A stretch of 53,118 bases of DNA from assembly GCF_002734215.1 (NCBI RefSeq), contig NZ_NSEB01000016.1:1-53118 (forward strand), given 5' to 3'. The notes under the pieces are model-generated. The model was not told the DNA's origin. It saw nothing but the letters and a program-made list of their open reading frames with translations, and did no database searches. The position numbers and the translations under genes were made by a program. Below, one piece after another: positions 18,886 to 28,733 of the stretch (position 1 is the stretch's first letter; each line of letters begins with the position of its first letter). The DNA comes from Fredinandcohnia onubensis (GTDB lineage: Bacteria; Bacillota; Bacilli; Bacillales; Bacillaceae_L).

Positions 18886-19314
18886 TTATCCTCTTCTCGC
18901 TCCACGTCCACCTCGTTTTGACTCGGTGTTACGCTTTAAGGAAGATAGACGATCTTCACTGTCTTTTAGAAAGCGATTCATTTTTTGTTCAAAGCTTTCA
19001 GTTTTAATGTTATTACGTTGGTCGTTTCGGTTATTACGTGGACCATTGTGACGTGGACGCTGTGGTTGTGGATTCGGATTCTCTTTAGCCTTTTTAATAG
19101 ATAATCCAATCTTTCCATCTTTCTCAACATTTATTACCTTGACCTCTACTTGGTCACCAACTTTTAAATGCTCATTAATGTCTTTAACATAATTGTCAGC
19201 GACTTCACTAATATGGACAAGACCAGTTGAGCCTTCTGGCAGCTCCACAAACGCTCCAAAATTCGTAATTCCTGTTACCTTCCCTTGAACCTTGCTGCCT
19301 ACTTCGATTGACAT
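18886..19314 (-). CDS. yabR: S1-domain RNA-binding protein YabR (general stress protein 13 family)
   Basis: This 142-residue protein has one S1 RNA-binding domain at residues 1-75 (VGSKVQGKVTGITNFGAFVE, GLVHISEVAD, VGDQVEVKVINVEKDGKIGLS). A low-complexity tail rich in Arg, Asn, Pro and Gln follows, ending in RGGRGARRG. The RGG-like basic tail suggests further RNA contact. AAGGAGGAG precedes the ATG, and a TTGACA-N18-TATAAT promoter lies upstream. It follows divIC as in B. subtilis and is set off by its own promoter and terminator. In relatives S1 proteins of this type associate with ribosomes, but the precise role is not established. Confidence 0.9.
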   Translation of the reverse strand: MSIEVGSKVQGKVTGITNFGAFVELPEGSTGLVHISEVADNYVKDINEHLKVGDQVEVKVINVEKDGKIGLSIKKAKENPNPQPQRPRHNGPRNNRNDQRNNIKTESFEQKMNRFLKDSEDRLSSLKRNTESKRGGRGARRG

Positions 19315-19359
19315 AAAAAAAATGCTCCTCCTTAAATTTGAACAAAATCATTTATATTC

Positions 19360-19389
19360 ATTATACATAATATAAAAAACGAGTGTCAA
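19360..19389 (-). promoter_or_regulatory. yabR sigma-A promoter
   Basis: TTGACA and TATAAT, both perfect, are separated by 18 bp on the minus strand. They end about 45 bp before the yabR start and just after divIC. Confidence 0.75.
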
Positions 19390-19394
19390 TAAGA

Positions 19395-19769
19395 CTAAGA
19401 CCCATCTCCCACTTTAAAGATAATTTCTCCTTCCTTAGATAGAAAATAATCCCTGCGAATTATTTTTTCGATATACTCATCATTGTTGAGTTTTACGACT
19501 TCCTCTTCAAGAAGTACTTGCTCATCTTTTAGTGTGGTGAGTTGCTCTTGTAGTTTTTCCTTCTCAGCAACCTTTTCATTCATTGTCTTATGTTGTGACA
19601 TAACCATTGAAACAAGCCCATAAGAAATGATTGCAACTAAAATGGCAAATGCAATCAATCTTCTAATCAAGCCTTTTCGTTTCACTTGAAGGGCTTCTTC
19701 TTGCTGTTTATATTTTTCCATATACGTTGATTGTAATTGTGTTACATTTTTCTTTCGAACTGCACTCAT
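19395..19769 (-). CDS. divIC: Cell division protein DivIC
   Basis: DivIC is a bitopic membrane protein of the divisome that works with FtsL and DivIB at the septum. The 124-residue protein has a basic cytoplasmic N-terminus (about 35 residues). One membrane segment follows at about 36-57 (LIAFAILVAIISYGLVSMV), and an extracytoplasmic coiled coil (EKVAEKEKLQEQLTTLKDEQ) precedes the conserved YIEKIIRRDYFLSKEGE. Length and order match B. subtilis DivIC. It lies 15 bp after yabQ. Confidence 0.95.
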   Translation of the reverse strand: MSAVRKKNVTQLQSTYMEKYKQQEEALQVKRKGLIRRLIAFAILVAIISYGLVSMVMSQHKTMNEKVAEKEKLQEQLTTLKDEQVLLEEEVVKLNNDEYIEKIIRRDYFLSKEGEIIFKVGDGS

Positions 19770-19784
19770 TGTAGAGAATGCCTC

Positions 19785-20420
19785 CTATTGTTTCCTAATC
19801 TTCTTCCACCATTTTATCAGTATAGGTTTGATATTCTCTACCTTTTTTAAAAATCCTGCACATTTCCAAAAAATCTTTTCTACATTTTTCGTAAGGGCCG
19901 ACGGTAACAGCCTCCAGATGATGATTCCAATCCACTTGATTGGTGCAAAACAGATTTTGATTAATATCCAACAGGTTTTCAAGAGAATTCTCCCGAAAAC
20001 GAGTAAGACATTTAAGATCCCCAGCAGAATCACAATAATGAGCTGATACAGCATTTTAATCGGTCGAACGATGAGGAAATCACCCGTACGAAGTAAAAGC
20101 CCATAAAGACGAATGAAAGCTTGAATAATATGTTCTAGTGCTTTAACATAAAATGACTTTATTAAACTTTGGTAAGCGGCGAATCCACATAATATCGCAA
20201 TAAACACATAAAATCGCAGTTCACCCTCATTTACTAGTAAAAGTGTATAAAAGAACATTAGGCCTTGTACAATCCAAAATAAAATGTCATTGATAAAAAC
20301 AAAGAAATACTTACGTCTCGAACGGTTTAAAAAGCGTTGGTACGTATCAAGAGAGGCCCCTAGCCAACCTCCCATACAAATCATTGCAAGCAATGTATAG
20401 AACTGAGTTGACAGGGTCAT
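19785..20420 (-). CDS. yabQ: Spore cortex biosynthesis protein YabQ
   Basis: This 211-residue protein has five or so hydrophobic segments and the family opening TLSTQFYTLLAMICMGGWLGASLD. In B. subtilis YabQ is a sigma-E-controlled membrane protein of the outer forespore membrane needed for cortex formation. The C-terminal third is unusually rich in Ile, Leu, Trp and Lys and ends in a basic tail. The start overlaps the end of yabP by 4 bp, so the two are coupled. The function is taken from the family; nothing enzymatic is visible. Confidence 0.92.
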   Translation of the reverse strand: MTLSTQFYTLLAMICMGGWLGASLDTYQRFLNRSRRKYFFVFINDILFWIVQGLMFFYTLLLVNEGELRFYVFIAILCGFAAYQSLIKSFYVKALEHIIQAFIRLYGLLLRTGDFLIVRPIKMLYQLIIVILLGILNVLLVFGRILLKTCWILIKICFAPIKWIGIIIWRLLPSALTKNVEKIFWKCAGFLKKVENIKPILIKWWKKIRKQ

Positions 20421-20722
20421 CTAAATAACTTGCTAAAGAATCCTTTAGCCTTCTCCGTGGAATGATCGTCCAAATAACTAATATCATAGACTCTTCCTTT
20501 GATTGATACAATGCCTTTTTCCACATCTAGATTCTTCATTTGCAGGTTTTGGCCACGAATTGCTAGGAAACCCATAACAGTCTCAAGTAAAAATTCCTCA
20601 TTATCAAAGCTTTCCACTTGCTTTACTCCTGTTATGTCAAGAAGCTTACGACTTCTCATAATTACATCATGCTCTTGTACGGTTCCTTTATTCGGTGGCG
20701 TTCCATCGTAGTATTGGTTCAT
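20417..20722 (-). CDS. yabP: Sporulation protein YabP
   Basis: This 101-residue YabP/YqfC-family protein is made in the mother cell. Its core (RSRKLLDITGVKQVESFDNE, LLETVMGFLAIRGQNLQMKN, LDVEKGIVSIKGRVYDISY) is the DUF1429 beta-rich fold. B. subtilis yabP and yabQ form a sigma-E operon, and yabP itself is dispensable or mild in phenotype. A sigma-E-like promoter and a long imperfect inverted repeat lie upstream. GGGGG precedes the ATG. Confidence 0.92.
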   Translation of the reverse strand: MNQYYDGTPPNKGTVQEHDVIMRSRKLLDITGVKQVESFDNEEFLLETVMGFLAIRGQNLQMKNLDVEKGIVSIKGRVYDISYLDDHSTEKAKGFFSKLFR

Positions 20723-20731
20723 CTTCTAACC

Positions 20732-20797
20732 CCCACATTCATACTTAAGTGATCAAAATAACCACTTGTTTAATAGTAAAATGTATGAGAATGTGGG
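20732..20797. repeat. Imperfect inverted repeat in the yabP leader
   Basis: CCCACATTCATAC pairs with GTATGAGAATGTGGG across a loop of about 38 bp, with a 2-nt bulge. The distal arm overlaps the sigma-E-like -10 box, and the proximal arm overlaps the yabP ribosome-binding region. The fold could influence either initiation or translation. Confidence 0.55.
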
Positions 20798-20807
20798 TGA
20801 GTTTAGA
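20780..20807 (-). promoter_or_regulatory. Sigma-E-like promoter of yabP-yabQ
   Basis: On the minus strand CATACATT matches the sigma-E -10 consensus well. TCTAAA 14 bp upstream is a weaker -35. The known sigma-E control of yabPQ supports the call. Confidence 0.5.
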
Positions 20808-20834
20808 ACAAGCCTTAGGTAGATTATCAAATGT

Positions 20835-21095
20835 TTACGCTTCTACTTTTTCCTCTTTCACGACGGAATAAAGTTTATTTGCATCTTCTTTTTTGGTTGT
20901 TTCTTGTAGATCTTCGATTTTCACAGTTACGATTTTCTGACCAAAACGGATTGTTAACTCATCGCCTATTTTCACATCGCTACTTGCCTTAGCAGCTATC
21001 CCATTAATAAGGATTCTGCCTTGGTCTGCTACCTCTTTTGCTAACGTGCGTCGTTTGATTAGCCGAGAAACTTTTAAAAATTTATCCAAACGCAT
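20835..21095 (-). CDS. rqcP: RNA-binding S4-domain protein RqcP, ribosome-associated quality control
   Basis: This 86-residue protein is essentially an S4 domain (MRLDKFLKVSRLIKRRTLAK, GRILINGIAAKASSDVKIGD) with a short charged tail. B. subtilis RqcP (YabO) acts with RqcH to add alanine tails to nascent chains on stalled 60S-like complexes (large ribosomal subunits). The length and S4 residues match. It sits between yabN and yabP and starts 15 bp after the yabN stop. A related heat-shock S4 protein (Hsp15) is the main alternative, but synteny points to RqcP. Confidence 0.93.
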   Translation of the reverse strand: MRLDKFLKVSRLIKRRTLAKEVADQGRILINGIAAKASSDVKIGDELTIRFGQKIVTVKIEDLQETTKKEDANKLYSVVKEEKVEA

Positions 21096-21109
21096 GATTT
21101 CACCTCTTT

Positions 21110-22558
21110 CTAAAGTCCAGCTTGTTTTGCCTCTTCCCAGATTGCATCGAGTTCTTCAAGGGTTTGCTCTTCTATCTTTAACCCTCGTTTTCTTAGTTCT
21201 GTTTCTATGAATTGAAAACGTCTTACGAACTTTTGATTCGTCATGGCAAGTGCTTCTTCTGGGTCAAATTTATAAAATCTAGCTATATTAGCTAAAGCAA
21301 AAAGGATATCTCCGAATTCTTGAATGGCTTCTCCTTTTTGTTTTTCTTCTACTGCTGCCTTGTATTCATTTATTTCTTCAAAAACCTTATCCCACATTGG
21401 CTCGACGGCATCCCAATCAAACCCAACCTTCGCTGCCTTTTTTTGATACTCGACAGCTTTCATTAGTCCTGGCAATCCTTTTGTAATCTCATCAAATATG
21501 GACTTTTCTTCCTCAATACTGCCTTTTTCCAATTGTTTGATTTGCTCCCAATTTGTCACAACTTCATCTGCCGTTTCTGCCGTTACATCGCCAAATATAT
21601 GTGGATGCCTTCGAATCATCTTTTCTGAAATTCCACGAATGACATCATCAATGGTAAACATGCCTTCATCCTCACCGATTTGGGCGTGCAGTGCCACTTG
21701 GAGAAGTACATCTCCTAGTTCCTCTGCTAAATGATCATCATCTTCACGATCAATTGCATCAAGTACCTCGTAAGCCTCTTCTAGTAAATACTTCTTTAGC
21801 GATTGATGAGTTTGTTTTTGATCCCACGGACATCCCCCAGGACCTCGCAATGCAGCAATAATTCTTCTGAAAGTCCGGAAATCATGATAGAGAGATTCGA
21901 CTTCTTGAACAGGCGGAACATAGACGCTTGTCAGATTGTTCACCTCTACTCCTCGATCCAATTCATAAAGCGGGACTTTAGTGATTTTTTCATCCTCACT
22001 GCCCGCTGCTGTTACAATATATATCTCATAATCATCAGGTAATTGCTCCATTAGTGTTAATTTAACATTTGAAGCGATGTATTGATCATAGACCTGACAA
22101 ATAATAATATGCTGTGATAGCTGTACTTCATCTTTTTCAAAGGACAGAGCATCTATGAATTGAAACCCTTCAATTGGATCAATTCTTAATGAAGCCAATA
22201 AAGGGTCGATAAAGCTTTGGCCCCCCTCAATTTTCACTTGAAGATTTTGATCCTCAAGTAAAAGCTGAGTCGTCTTTTCTGCTACCATCGGGTGCCCAGG
22301 CACAGCATAAACAATTTCCTTTGTTTTCGCTTCTTTCCTTAGAATGTCGACTATTTCATCATATACATCCTCGAATTGGTCATGTTTTTCATAAATGTCG
22401 TCAAAGGAGCGATAACTAATTCCCTCAGCTTCTAATTCCTTTATAACAGGATGCTCCTTCGTTCGAAGATACAAATGTTCAGCAGCTAAAAGTTTACGAT
22501 AAATGCCTAATGGAAGCTGTGATAGGTATCCAGCACCTAAGCCAATAACTGTTATCAT
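21110..22558 (-). CDS. yabN: Tetrapyrrole methylase-like/MazG fusion protein YabN (nucleoside triphosphate pyrophosphohydrolase)
   Basis: This 482-residue two-domain protein begins with a SAM-dependent tetrapyrrole-methylase-like domain (about residues 1-210, opening ITVIGLGAGYLSQLPLGIY). MazG repeats follow from about 225. MazG is recognised by GGCPWDQKQTHQSLKKYLLE, the metal-binding EELGDVLLQVALHAQIGED, and a second EFGDILFALANIARFY. MazG hydrolyses nucleoside triphosphates, removing non-canonical or excess NTPs. What the methylase-like part does in this fusion is not known. The start overlaps the yabM stop (ATGA), and rqcP follows at 14 bp, making a compact operon. Confidence 0.94.
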   Translation of the reverse strand: MITVIGLGAGYLSQLPLGIYRKLLAAEHLYLRTKEHPVIKELEAEGISYRSFDDIYEKHDQFEDVYDEIVDILRKEAKTKEIVYAVPGHPMVAEKTTQLLLEDQNLQVKIEGGQSFIDPLLASLRIDPIEGFQFIDALSFEKDEVQLSQHIIICQVYDQYIASNVKLTLMEQLPDDYEIYIVTAAGSEDEKITKVPLYELDRGVEVNNLTSVYVPPVQEVESLYHDFRTFRRIIAALRGPGGCPWDQKQTHQSLKKYLLEEAYEVLDAIDREDDDHLAEELGDVLLQVALHAQIGEDEGMFTIDDVIRGISEKMIRRHPHIFGDVTAETADEVVTNWEQIKQLEKGSIEEEKSIFDEITKGLPGLMKAVEYQKKAAKVGFDWDAVEPMWDKVFEEINEYKAAVEEKQKGEAIQEFGDILFALANIARFYKFDPEEALAMTNQKFVRRFQFIETELRKRGLKIEEQTLEELDAIWEEAKQAGL

Positions 22559-24180
22559 GCTCTCTTTCCTCCTTTAATTAGCCTAATTAGAAAGGTTCCT
22601 TTTGATCCAATCGGGACTTCCGAAAGTTCTTCTTCAGAAAATACACTCCCTCTAATAATAAAAAACAAATAGGTTAACCCTCCAATAAATACAGAGGACA
22701 ATGCCTCGAAGCTAGCAAACATGCGACTTTCCCCTACTATTGGGAACAGCTTATGCAAACTCCATCGATAGCCAACAATAACTAGCCCCATAGCCATCAT
22801 TGCAAATAAGATACGATAAAGAAAGCTCCAATTTTGTAGCGCACCAGGGAGTTTTCTTTTAACAATCGCCATATGTAGGACAGATATTATCCCAAAGGCT
22901 ACAAAGGTTGCAACAGCTGCTCCAGCTGTTCCGTATCCTGGAATTAATAACAGGTTGAAAATCCATTTTACTAACATTCCGATGATGACCACAATCGCTG
23001 GTAAGAATGGATGGCCAAGTCCTTGTAAAATAGCCGTAATCGATTGGGATAAGGTTGTAAATAAAATGGATAAACCGATAATCATGAGTATGTTTGTTCC
23101 CAGGTCATTACGAAATAACATGATATTTGTTGGTTCGAGGACACAAGCAAGACCTACTGCCGCCCCAATTCCCACAACTATACTTAGACGAAATGTTAAG
23201 TCAACCTTTGCTTCAATAAAAGCTACGTCGTTTCGGGCCTTTGCACTTGCAATTAATGGGACAAGCGATAATGCTAGTGATGTCGCCACCACAGTTCCAA
23301 GCTGAAGGAGCGGTTGGCCGCGGTCATAGATTCCTTTTGCTTGTTTTGCTGCTTCCCCCTCTATCCCACCTGAAATCAATAAAGAGTAGACTGTGAAGGA
23401 ATCAACCAACTGAAAAAGAATAAGTAACAAAGCGCTAATGCAAATTGTCATCCCCTGGGTGAAAAGGATTTTGATAATTTCTATCGTTTTTATCGAAGCC
23501 TTTGAAAAAGGTCTCATCTGAAGAGTCTTTTTTCTTTTAAGTAAGTAAAACAAGAGAACGGAAATAGCTGCAAAGCCTCCAGTTATCGAACCAAATATCG
23601 CTCCCGCTCCAGCCACATATGCTCCATACCCATAATCCAAAAGGAGAAATGACATGAACAAAATAGTGACGACACGAATCGATTGTTCAGTTACTTGTGA
23701 AACTGCGGTTGGTATCATATTCTTATGACCTTGAAAATAACCTCGAAAGACAGAGATAAACGGCAAGAGTAAAAATGAAAATGAAATCACTTTTATTAGT
23801 GGTGTTAGATTTTTGTCTCCCATCCAACCTGCAACGACTTCAGCACCCCAGTATAAAAAACTAAATAATAGTATTCCCATTCCTAATAACGTAAGTAGGG
23901 TGATATATAATATCTTCAAGACAGATGCTTCATCATCTTGTTCTAATTTTTCCGCTAGTAGCTTTGATATAATCACTGGAAATCCATATGTAGAAAAAAC
24001 AAGGACAATTCCGTAAATGGGATATGCCTGTTGATAGATATAGAAGCCGATATCCCCTGCAATATTTTGATACGGGATACGGTAGCCTGCACTAAGTATC
24101 TTGGTGATCAAGCCGGCAATGGTAAGAACAAAAGCACCTTCCCAAATTCGCTTTGATCTCTCTTCGGATTGGACGTTCAT
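22555..24180 (-). CDS. yabM: Polysaccharide/lipid flippase-family membrane protein YabM
   Basis: This 541-residue MOP-superfamily (MATE/MurJ-like) transporter has about 14 hydrophobic segments. The conserved opening is GAFVLTIAGLITKILSAGYRIPYQNIAG-like (residues 15-42). SpoVB and YtgP of Bacillus are close family members, and family members move lipid-linked wall or polysaccharide precursors across the membrane. GGGAGGAG lies seven bases before the ATG, only 17 bp downstream of a short-form dispersed repeat. The gene overlaps yabN by 4 bp. The exact substrate cannot be told. Confidence 0.9.
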   Translation of the reverse strand: MNVQSEERSKRIWEGAFVLTIAGLITKILSAGYRIPYQNIAGDIGFYIYQQAYPIYGIVLVFSTYGFPVIISKLLAEKLEQDDEASVLKILYITLLTLLGMGILLFSFLYWGAEVVAGWMGDKNLTPLIKVISFSFLLLPFISVFRGYFQGHKNMIPTAVSQVTEQSIRVVTILFMSFLLLDYGYGAYVAGAGAIFGSITGGFAAISVLLFYLLKRKKTLQMRPFSKASIKTIEIIKILFTQGMTICISALLLILFQLVDSFTVYSLLISGGIEGEAAKQAKGIYDRGQPLLQLGTVVATSLALSLVPLIASAKARNDVAFIEAKVDLTFRLSIVVGIGAAVGLACVLEPTNIMLFRNDLGTNILMIIGLSILFTTLSQSITAILQGLGHPFLPAIVVIIGMLVKWIFNLLLIPGYGTAGAAVATFVAFGIISVLHMAIVKRKLPGALQNWSFLYRILFAMMAMGLVIVGYRWSLHKLFPIVGESRMFASFEALSSVFIGGLTYLFFIIRGSVFSEEELSEVPIGSKGTFLIRLIKGGKRA

Positions 24181-24196
24181 CGCCCATCTCCTCCCT

Positions 24197-24321
24197 AATC
24201 AAATGCGCCTTGGCGTATTTGCGCCCAGATTTTTTCGAGCTTGCTCGAAAAGCTTCATTTGAAAATCTGTGGCATCCGCCGGAGGCATAAACTTTATTCA
24301 GTCCCACTGAATAAAGTTAAA
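24197..24321 (+). repeat. Dispersed structured repeat, copy B (short form)
   Basis: It has the 5' hairpin AAATGCGCCTTGGCGTATTT and the long-range stem CAGATTTT/AAAATCTG. A simple inner hairpin (TTTTCGAGC/GCTCGAAAA) stands where long copies carry two extra hairpins. CATCCGCCGGAGGC and a perfect 13-bp terminal stem (AACTTTATTCAGT, 3-nt loop) complete it. It lies between the spoVT terminator and the yabM ribosome binding site. Confidence 0.85.
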
Positions 24322-24369
24322 TAATTTCCAGTGTATTATAACATACTTCCCTAGACAATTACCCTTAAC

Positions 24370-24402
24370 GGAAGAAAAGGCAGCTATAATAGCTACCTTT
24401 TC
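24370..24402 (-). terminator. spoVT terminator
   Basis: AAAAGGCAGCTA and TAGCTACCTTTT form a 12-bp stem with one mismatch. It lies 25 bp after the spoVT stop, and the T tract on the minus strand is formed by the end of the stem. Confidence 0.7.
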
Positions 24403-24427
24403 CATGGATAGAACTTTTCGTTTTTGA

Positions 24428-24964
24428 TTACTGTTCCATTTGTCTCGCAAGGAACCCAGCTGCCGTTTCGACGGCTTTTTGTTCTACTTCTCCGAGCGCT
24501 TTTTCTTTTGATAAAATGACAACAGCACCAATTGGATCTCCATTTGCAATAATCGGACCAATTGTATATGATGAGATTGTTTCGTCAGCACCCTCTACGA
24601 TGGATACTTGGCGCTCTTCTGTTTCTAAAATAGAAGTTCTGTCTTCCATCGACTTTTCGACGAGTTCGCTTATGTTTTTATTTAAGTATTCTTTCTTGGA
24701 GCCTCCTGCAACCGCAATAAATGCATCACGGTCACAAATAAGTACTTGGTGTCCTAAGCTATCAAAAAGTGCCTCTGCATACTCCTTGGCGAAATCGCCT
24801 AGCTCACTAATCGGAGAATATTTCTTTAAAATAACCTCACCATCACGATCAACAAAAATCTCTAATGGGTCTCCCTCTCTAATACGTAGCGTTCTACGGA
24901 TCTCTTTCGGAATAACTACTCGACCTAAATCATCAATTCGACGAACAATACCAGTTGCCTTCAT
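24428..24964 (-). CDS. spoVT: Stage V sporulation transcription factor SpoVT
   Basis: SpoVT is a forespore DNA-binding regulator that tunes sigma-G-dependent genes and spore germination properties. The 178-residue protein has an N-terminal AbrB-type swapped-hairpin domain (MKATGIVRRIDDLGRVVIPK, residues 1-50). A C-terminal GAF-like domain (about 55-178) follows. The N-terminal domain is very similar to AbrB encoded elsewhere in this window. GAGG precedes the ATG by ten bases. Expression by sigma-G is known for the family, but I could not place a confident sigma-G promoter upstream. The gap to mfd (232 bp) shows no other feature. Confidence 0.95.
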   Translation of the reverse strand: MKATGIVRRIDDLGRVVIPKEIRRTLRIREGDPLEIFVDRDGEVILKKYSPISELGDFAKEYAEALFDSLGHQVLICDRDAFIAVAGGSKKEYLNKNISELVEKSMEDRTSILETEERQVSIVEGADETISSYTIGPIIANGDPIGAVVILSKEKALGEVEQKAVETAAGFLARQMEQ

Positions 24965-25196
24965 TCTTATGATGCCTCACTTTCATCTGATGATTAAAGA
25001 ATAGTGGTGATTGATGTACAATTTGTCTGGATTTGAATAAATCACCATTTGTTGTTGAGTTTAGTATCTTACACCAACAGAGTTCTATTCACGATGAATG
25101 TGATTTTTCGATAGAGGAAAAAATAACCATACACAAGAACTATAAGCAACTCAGACTTTGGTTCTATTCGTTAGAATTTTACCTATGTCACCTGAG

Positions 25197-28100
25197 TTAA
25201 ACAGCATTCACATTTTCCTTTTTGACATCTTGTAATCCTTTGACCATATCATGAATAATGCCTAGCCATTGGTTTACCTCAATTCCCTTTGTTTGAATTA
25301 CAATTTTTAATTTACTGCCTTCCATTCCGAGGCTAATCATACGGCCAAATGTATTTCCTAATTTAAAAATCTTCCCGCCGTCAATTAGACTGCTTGCCTC
25401 TTCTGATAGAAGAATGGTAATTTCCTGCTTGGCTTGCTTGATGGAAATAACCTGCTCTGCCAATGCATATACCTTTATCTTGGCAATTTTAAATAGGTAA
25501 TCTACCTCTACTGGATATTCACCAAATCGGTCAATCATTTCCTCTTGCAATTCTTCGACATCCTCCATTTCTGTGATGCCTCTAAATCGCTTATACATAT
25601 CAATTTTTTGGCGGCCATCAGAAATGTACGCATCCGGAATATACGCATCTACCTCTACATCAATTTCCACATTTGCAGGTTTTACAGTAGTGGTATCACC
25701 TTTGCGTTCTTCAATAGCCTCTTTCAGCATTTGTGAATAAAGGTCAAATCCAACTGAATCAATAAATCCATGCTGCTGCGCTCCCAAAATATTTCCTGCG
25801 CCACGAATAGAAAGGTCACGCATTGCAATTTTGAAGCCCGAACCAAGCTCTGTAAATTCCTTAATTGCTTGTAATCGCTTTTCTGCAACTTCATTCAACA
25901 CCTTATCCTTACGGTACGTAAAGTACGCATAGGCAACACGATTCGAACGCCCAACACGCCCTCTTAGCTGATAAAGCTGCGAAAGCCCCATTCGGTCTGC
26001 ATCCTGAACAATCAATGTGTTCACATTCGGAATATCAACACCTGTTTCGATAATGGTTGTTGTTACCAGAACATCATATTGACCGTCAAGGAAATTCAAA
26101 ATCACCGCTTCTAGTTCATTCTCAGTCATTCTTCCATGAGCATAGGCAATCCTTGCATCCGGAACTAGCATCGAGATTTCTTCGGCCTTACGCTCAATAT
26201 CCTCAACCCGATTATATAAGAAGTAAACTTGACCATCCCTTGCCATTTCCCGTTCAATCGCTTCCCTTATTAATTCACCATTGTATTCCACAACATATGT
26301 TTGAACAGGAAAACGATTCTCAGGTGGTGTTTCGATAACGGACAAATCACGGACTCCAAGCATGGACATGTGAAGTGTTCTCGGGATTGGTGTAGCAGTT
26401 AAGGTAAGCACATCAATATTCGCTTTTAGCTTTTTGATTTTTTCCTTATGTGTAACTCCAAAACGTTGTTCTTCATCAATAATTAATAACCCAAGGTCCT
26501 TATAAGTAATATCTTTAGACAATAGGCGATGTGTTCCAACTACGATATCAACTGTCCCAGCTTTTAACCCTTTTGTTACTTCCGTTTGTTGTTTCTTCGA
26601 ACGGAATCTACTCAATTGGCCAATTGTAATAGGGAAGTCCTGAAACCTTTCGCGGATTGTTTCGTAGTGCTGTTGTGCCAAGATTGTCGTCGGAACTAAA
26701 AAGGCAACCTGCTTTCCGTCCATGATGGCCTTGAACGCAGCACGAATGGCAACCTCCGTCTTTCCATAGCCCACATCTCCACAGAGAAGGCGGTCCATCG
26801 GACGTTCACGTTCCATATCCTTTTTAATTTCCTGAATCGATCTTAATTGATCTTCTGTTTCTTGATATTGGAATGATGCCTCAAACTCTCTTTGCATTTC
26901 TCCATCAGGAGAAAATGCATATCCCTTACTTGCCTCTCGCTCTGCATACAACTTAATTAAGTCATCTGCTATATCCTGAACTGAGGATTCAACCTTTTTC
27001 TTCACACGTTTCCAATCAGTTCCGCCTAATTTGTAAATCTTCGGATCCTTACCTTCTGATGCTACATACTTTTGCACCTGTTCAATTTGGTCAACAGGTA
27101 CATAGAGTTTGTCATCACCTTGATAGCGAATATGCAAGTAATCCTTATGGATTCCGTTGATCTCTAGGGTTTCAATTCCTAAATACTTCCCGATTCCATG
27201 ATTTACATGAACAACATGGTCGCCAACCTGTAATTCAGAATAGCTTTTTATCCGCTCAGCATTTGAAAGCTTTTGCTTTCGCTTTGTTTTCTGCATTTTC
27301 TTCTTAAAAAGCTCTTCCTCAGTTATCACTGCGATTCGTTGTAACGGTAATTCAAAGCCGTCTTGTAAATCTCCAAGTAAGATTTGTGCTTTTCCTAGCA
27401 AAATATCTCCATCGCTCTTACTAGTAAATGCATCGATTTCATAGTCTGACAGGACCTGTTCCAGCTTTTTCACCCGGTCCTCATTTGAGCCAAGGAAAAC
27501 AACTGTGTATTTCCCCTTCTGCCATCGATCAAGCTCTGCTTTAAGGACATGCATCTGGCCATGAAAGTTTTGCATCTGTTTGCAGGACATATTTAAAATG
27601 TTCTGCGGGCTTGTATGAGGTACATGCCTTAGAAAAAGAGATAGATAAACCAAAGGATTGGTTGACTGTTGGATAAGCTTTGTAAATTGGTGTGACAAGG
27701 TAATGTTATGAATAATCTCTCCTTGTGATAAAAGACTTGTTACCCACTCAGCTTCTTCTTTATCGAGACTATCAGCCATTTCCTGAACTCTACTAATTTC
27801 ATCTAAAAGTACGAGACCATTTTTAGGTAAATAGTCTAGTAAACTAGCAGGCGTTTCATAGACAAGAGATAGATATTTGAACATTTTCTGTAAAATTTGA
27901 CCACTTTTCATCTGCTCAAGTTCGTAGGAAATGTTCTCTAATAGCAGTTTTTTTGCTTTCTCATCTTTAACCTTTTTTAAGCTTTTAGCTAGTCCTTCTT
28001 CTAATGCATGTACGCCTTTATCTAGATGCTTAGGCGTTAATAAAATTTCTGTAGCAGGTCCTATTGTAATCGAGTTGATTTTTCCCTGTGATCGTTGATC

Positions 28101-28733
28101 CTCTAGTGAGAATGTGCGAATTGAATCTACCTCTGTATCAAATAACTCGATACGTACAGGATTCTCTTCTGTTAAGGGATAGATATCGAGAATTCCACCT
28201 CTTACGCTGTATTCTCCAGGTGCTGACACCATTGATACACGTTCATATCCCATCGCAACAAGTTTTTCTAATATAGATTCCACTTCTATATCATGTCCGA
28301 CTGTAAATGTCAGCTGACTTTCATTCCATAGTTTCTTAGGCGGAAGGAGTCTCTTTAAACCCGCTATCGGAGCAACAATAACACCCTTTGATTGATGACT
28401 CCAATAGTTCAGAGCTTCAATACGCTGGCCTTTTAGCTCTGGGCTCGCAATTCCTATTTCTGATGCAATTAATTCATTCACAGGATATAGGAAAACCTCA
28501 TCTTCTTCTAAAAGACCGTTTAAATCCTCATAAATCTTCTGTGCCTGAAACAAATTATGGGTAACGACCAATATCGGTCGATTTGTTTGTCTATAGAGAG
28601 CTGCCGCAAACACAGTTCGAGCTGAACCAGATATACCAGCTATTAATTGTTCACGTAAGCCTCCTTCAATTCCATTTATAATTGACTTTAACTCATCATT
28701 ATTCCCAACATATTGTTGTAGTCCCTTAAGCAA
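25197..28733 (-). CDS. mfd: Transcription-repair coupling factor Mfd
   Basis: Mfd is a DNA translocase that removes stalled RNA polymerase at lesions and recruits UvrA. Domains in order are a UvrB-like N-terminal module, and an RNA-polymerase-interacting CarD-like domain near residue 500 ([20 protein letters not shown]). A RecG-like helicase follows with Walker [26 protein letters not shown] and [16 protein letters not shown], then the C-terminal TRCF domain. The chosen start is TTG, eight bases after GAGAGGGGG. It gives 1178 residues, against 1177 in B. subtilis. ATG codons further upstream have no ribosome binding site and would add residues without homology. Confidence 0.95.
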   Translation of the reverse strand: MLKGLQQYVGNNDELKSIINGIEGGLREQLIAGISGSARTVFAAALYRQTNRPILVVTHNLFQAQKIYEDLNGLLEEDEVFLYPVNELIASEIGIASPELKGQRIEALNYWSHQSKGVIVAPIAGLKRLLPPKKLWNESQLTFTVGHDIEVESILEKLVAMGYERVSMVSAPGEYSVRGGILDIYPLTEENPVRIELFDTEVDSIRTFSLEDQRSQGKINSITIGPATEILLTPKHLDKGVHALEEGLAKSLKKVKDEKAKKLLLENISYELEQMKSGQILQKMFKYLSLVYETPASLLDYLPKNGLVLLDEISRVQEMADSLDKEEAEWVTSLLSQGEIIHNITLSHQFTKLIQQSTNPLVYLSLFLRHVPHTSPQNILNMSCKQMQNFHGQMHVLKAELDRWQKGKYTVVFLGSNEDRVKKLEQVLSDYEIDAFTSKSDGDILLGKAQILLGDLQDGFELPLQRIAVITEEELFKKKMQKTKRKQKLSNAERIKSYSELQVGDHVVHVNHGIGKYLGIETLEINGIHKDYLHIRYQGDDKLYVPVDQIEQVQKYVASEGKDPKIYKLGGTDWKRVKKKVESSVQDIADDLIKLYAEREASKGYAFSPDGEMQREFEASFQYQETEDQLRSIQEIKKDMERERPMDRLLCGDVGYGKTEVAIRAAFKAIMDGKQVAFLVPTTILAQQHYETIRERFQDFPITIGQLSRFRSKKQQTEVTKGLKAGTVDIVVGTHRLLSKDITYKDLGLLIIDEEQRFGVTHKEKIKKLKANIDVLTLTATPIPRTLHMSMLGVRDLSVIETPPENRFPVQTYVVEYNGELIREAIEREMARDGQVYFLYNRVEDIERKAEEISMLVPDARIAYAHGRMTENELEAVILNFLDGQYDVLVTTTIIETGVDIPNVNTLIVQDADRMGLSQLYQLRGRVGRSNRVAYAYFTYRKDKVLNEVAEKRLQAIKEFTELGSGFKIAMRDLSIRGAGNILGAQQHGFIDSVGFDLYSQMLKEAIEERKGDTTTVKPANVEIDVEVDAYIPDAYISDGRQKIDMYKRFRGITEMEDVEELQEEMIDRFGEYPVEVDYLFKIAKIKVYALAEQVISIKQAKQEITILLSEEASSLIDGGKIFKLGNTFGRMISLGMEGSKLKIVIQTKGIEVNQWLGIIHDMVKGLQDVKKENVNAV

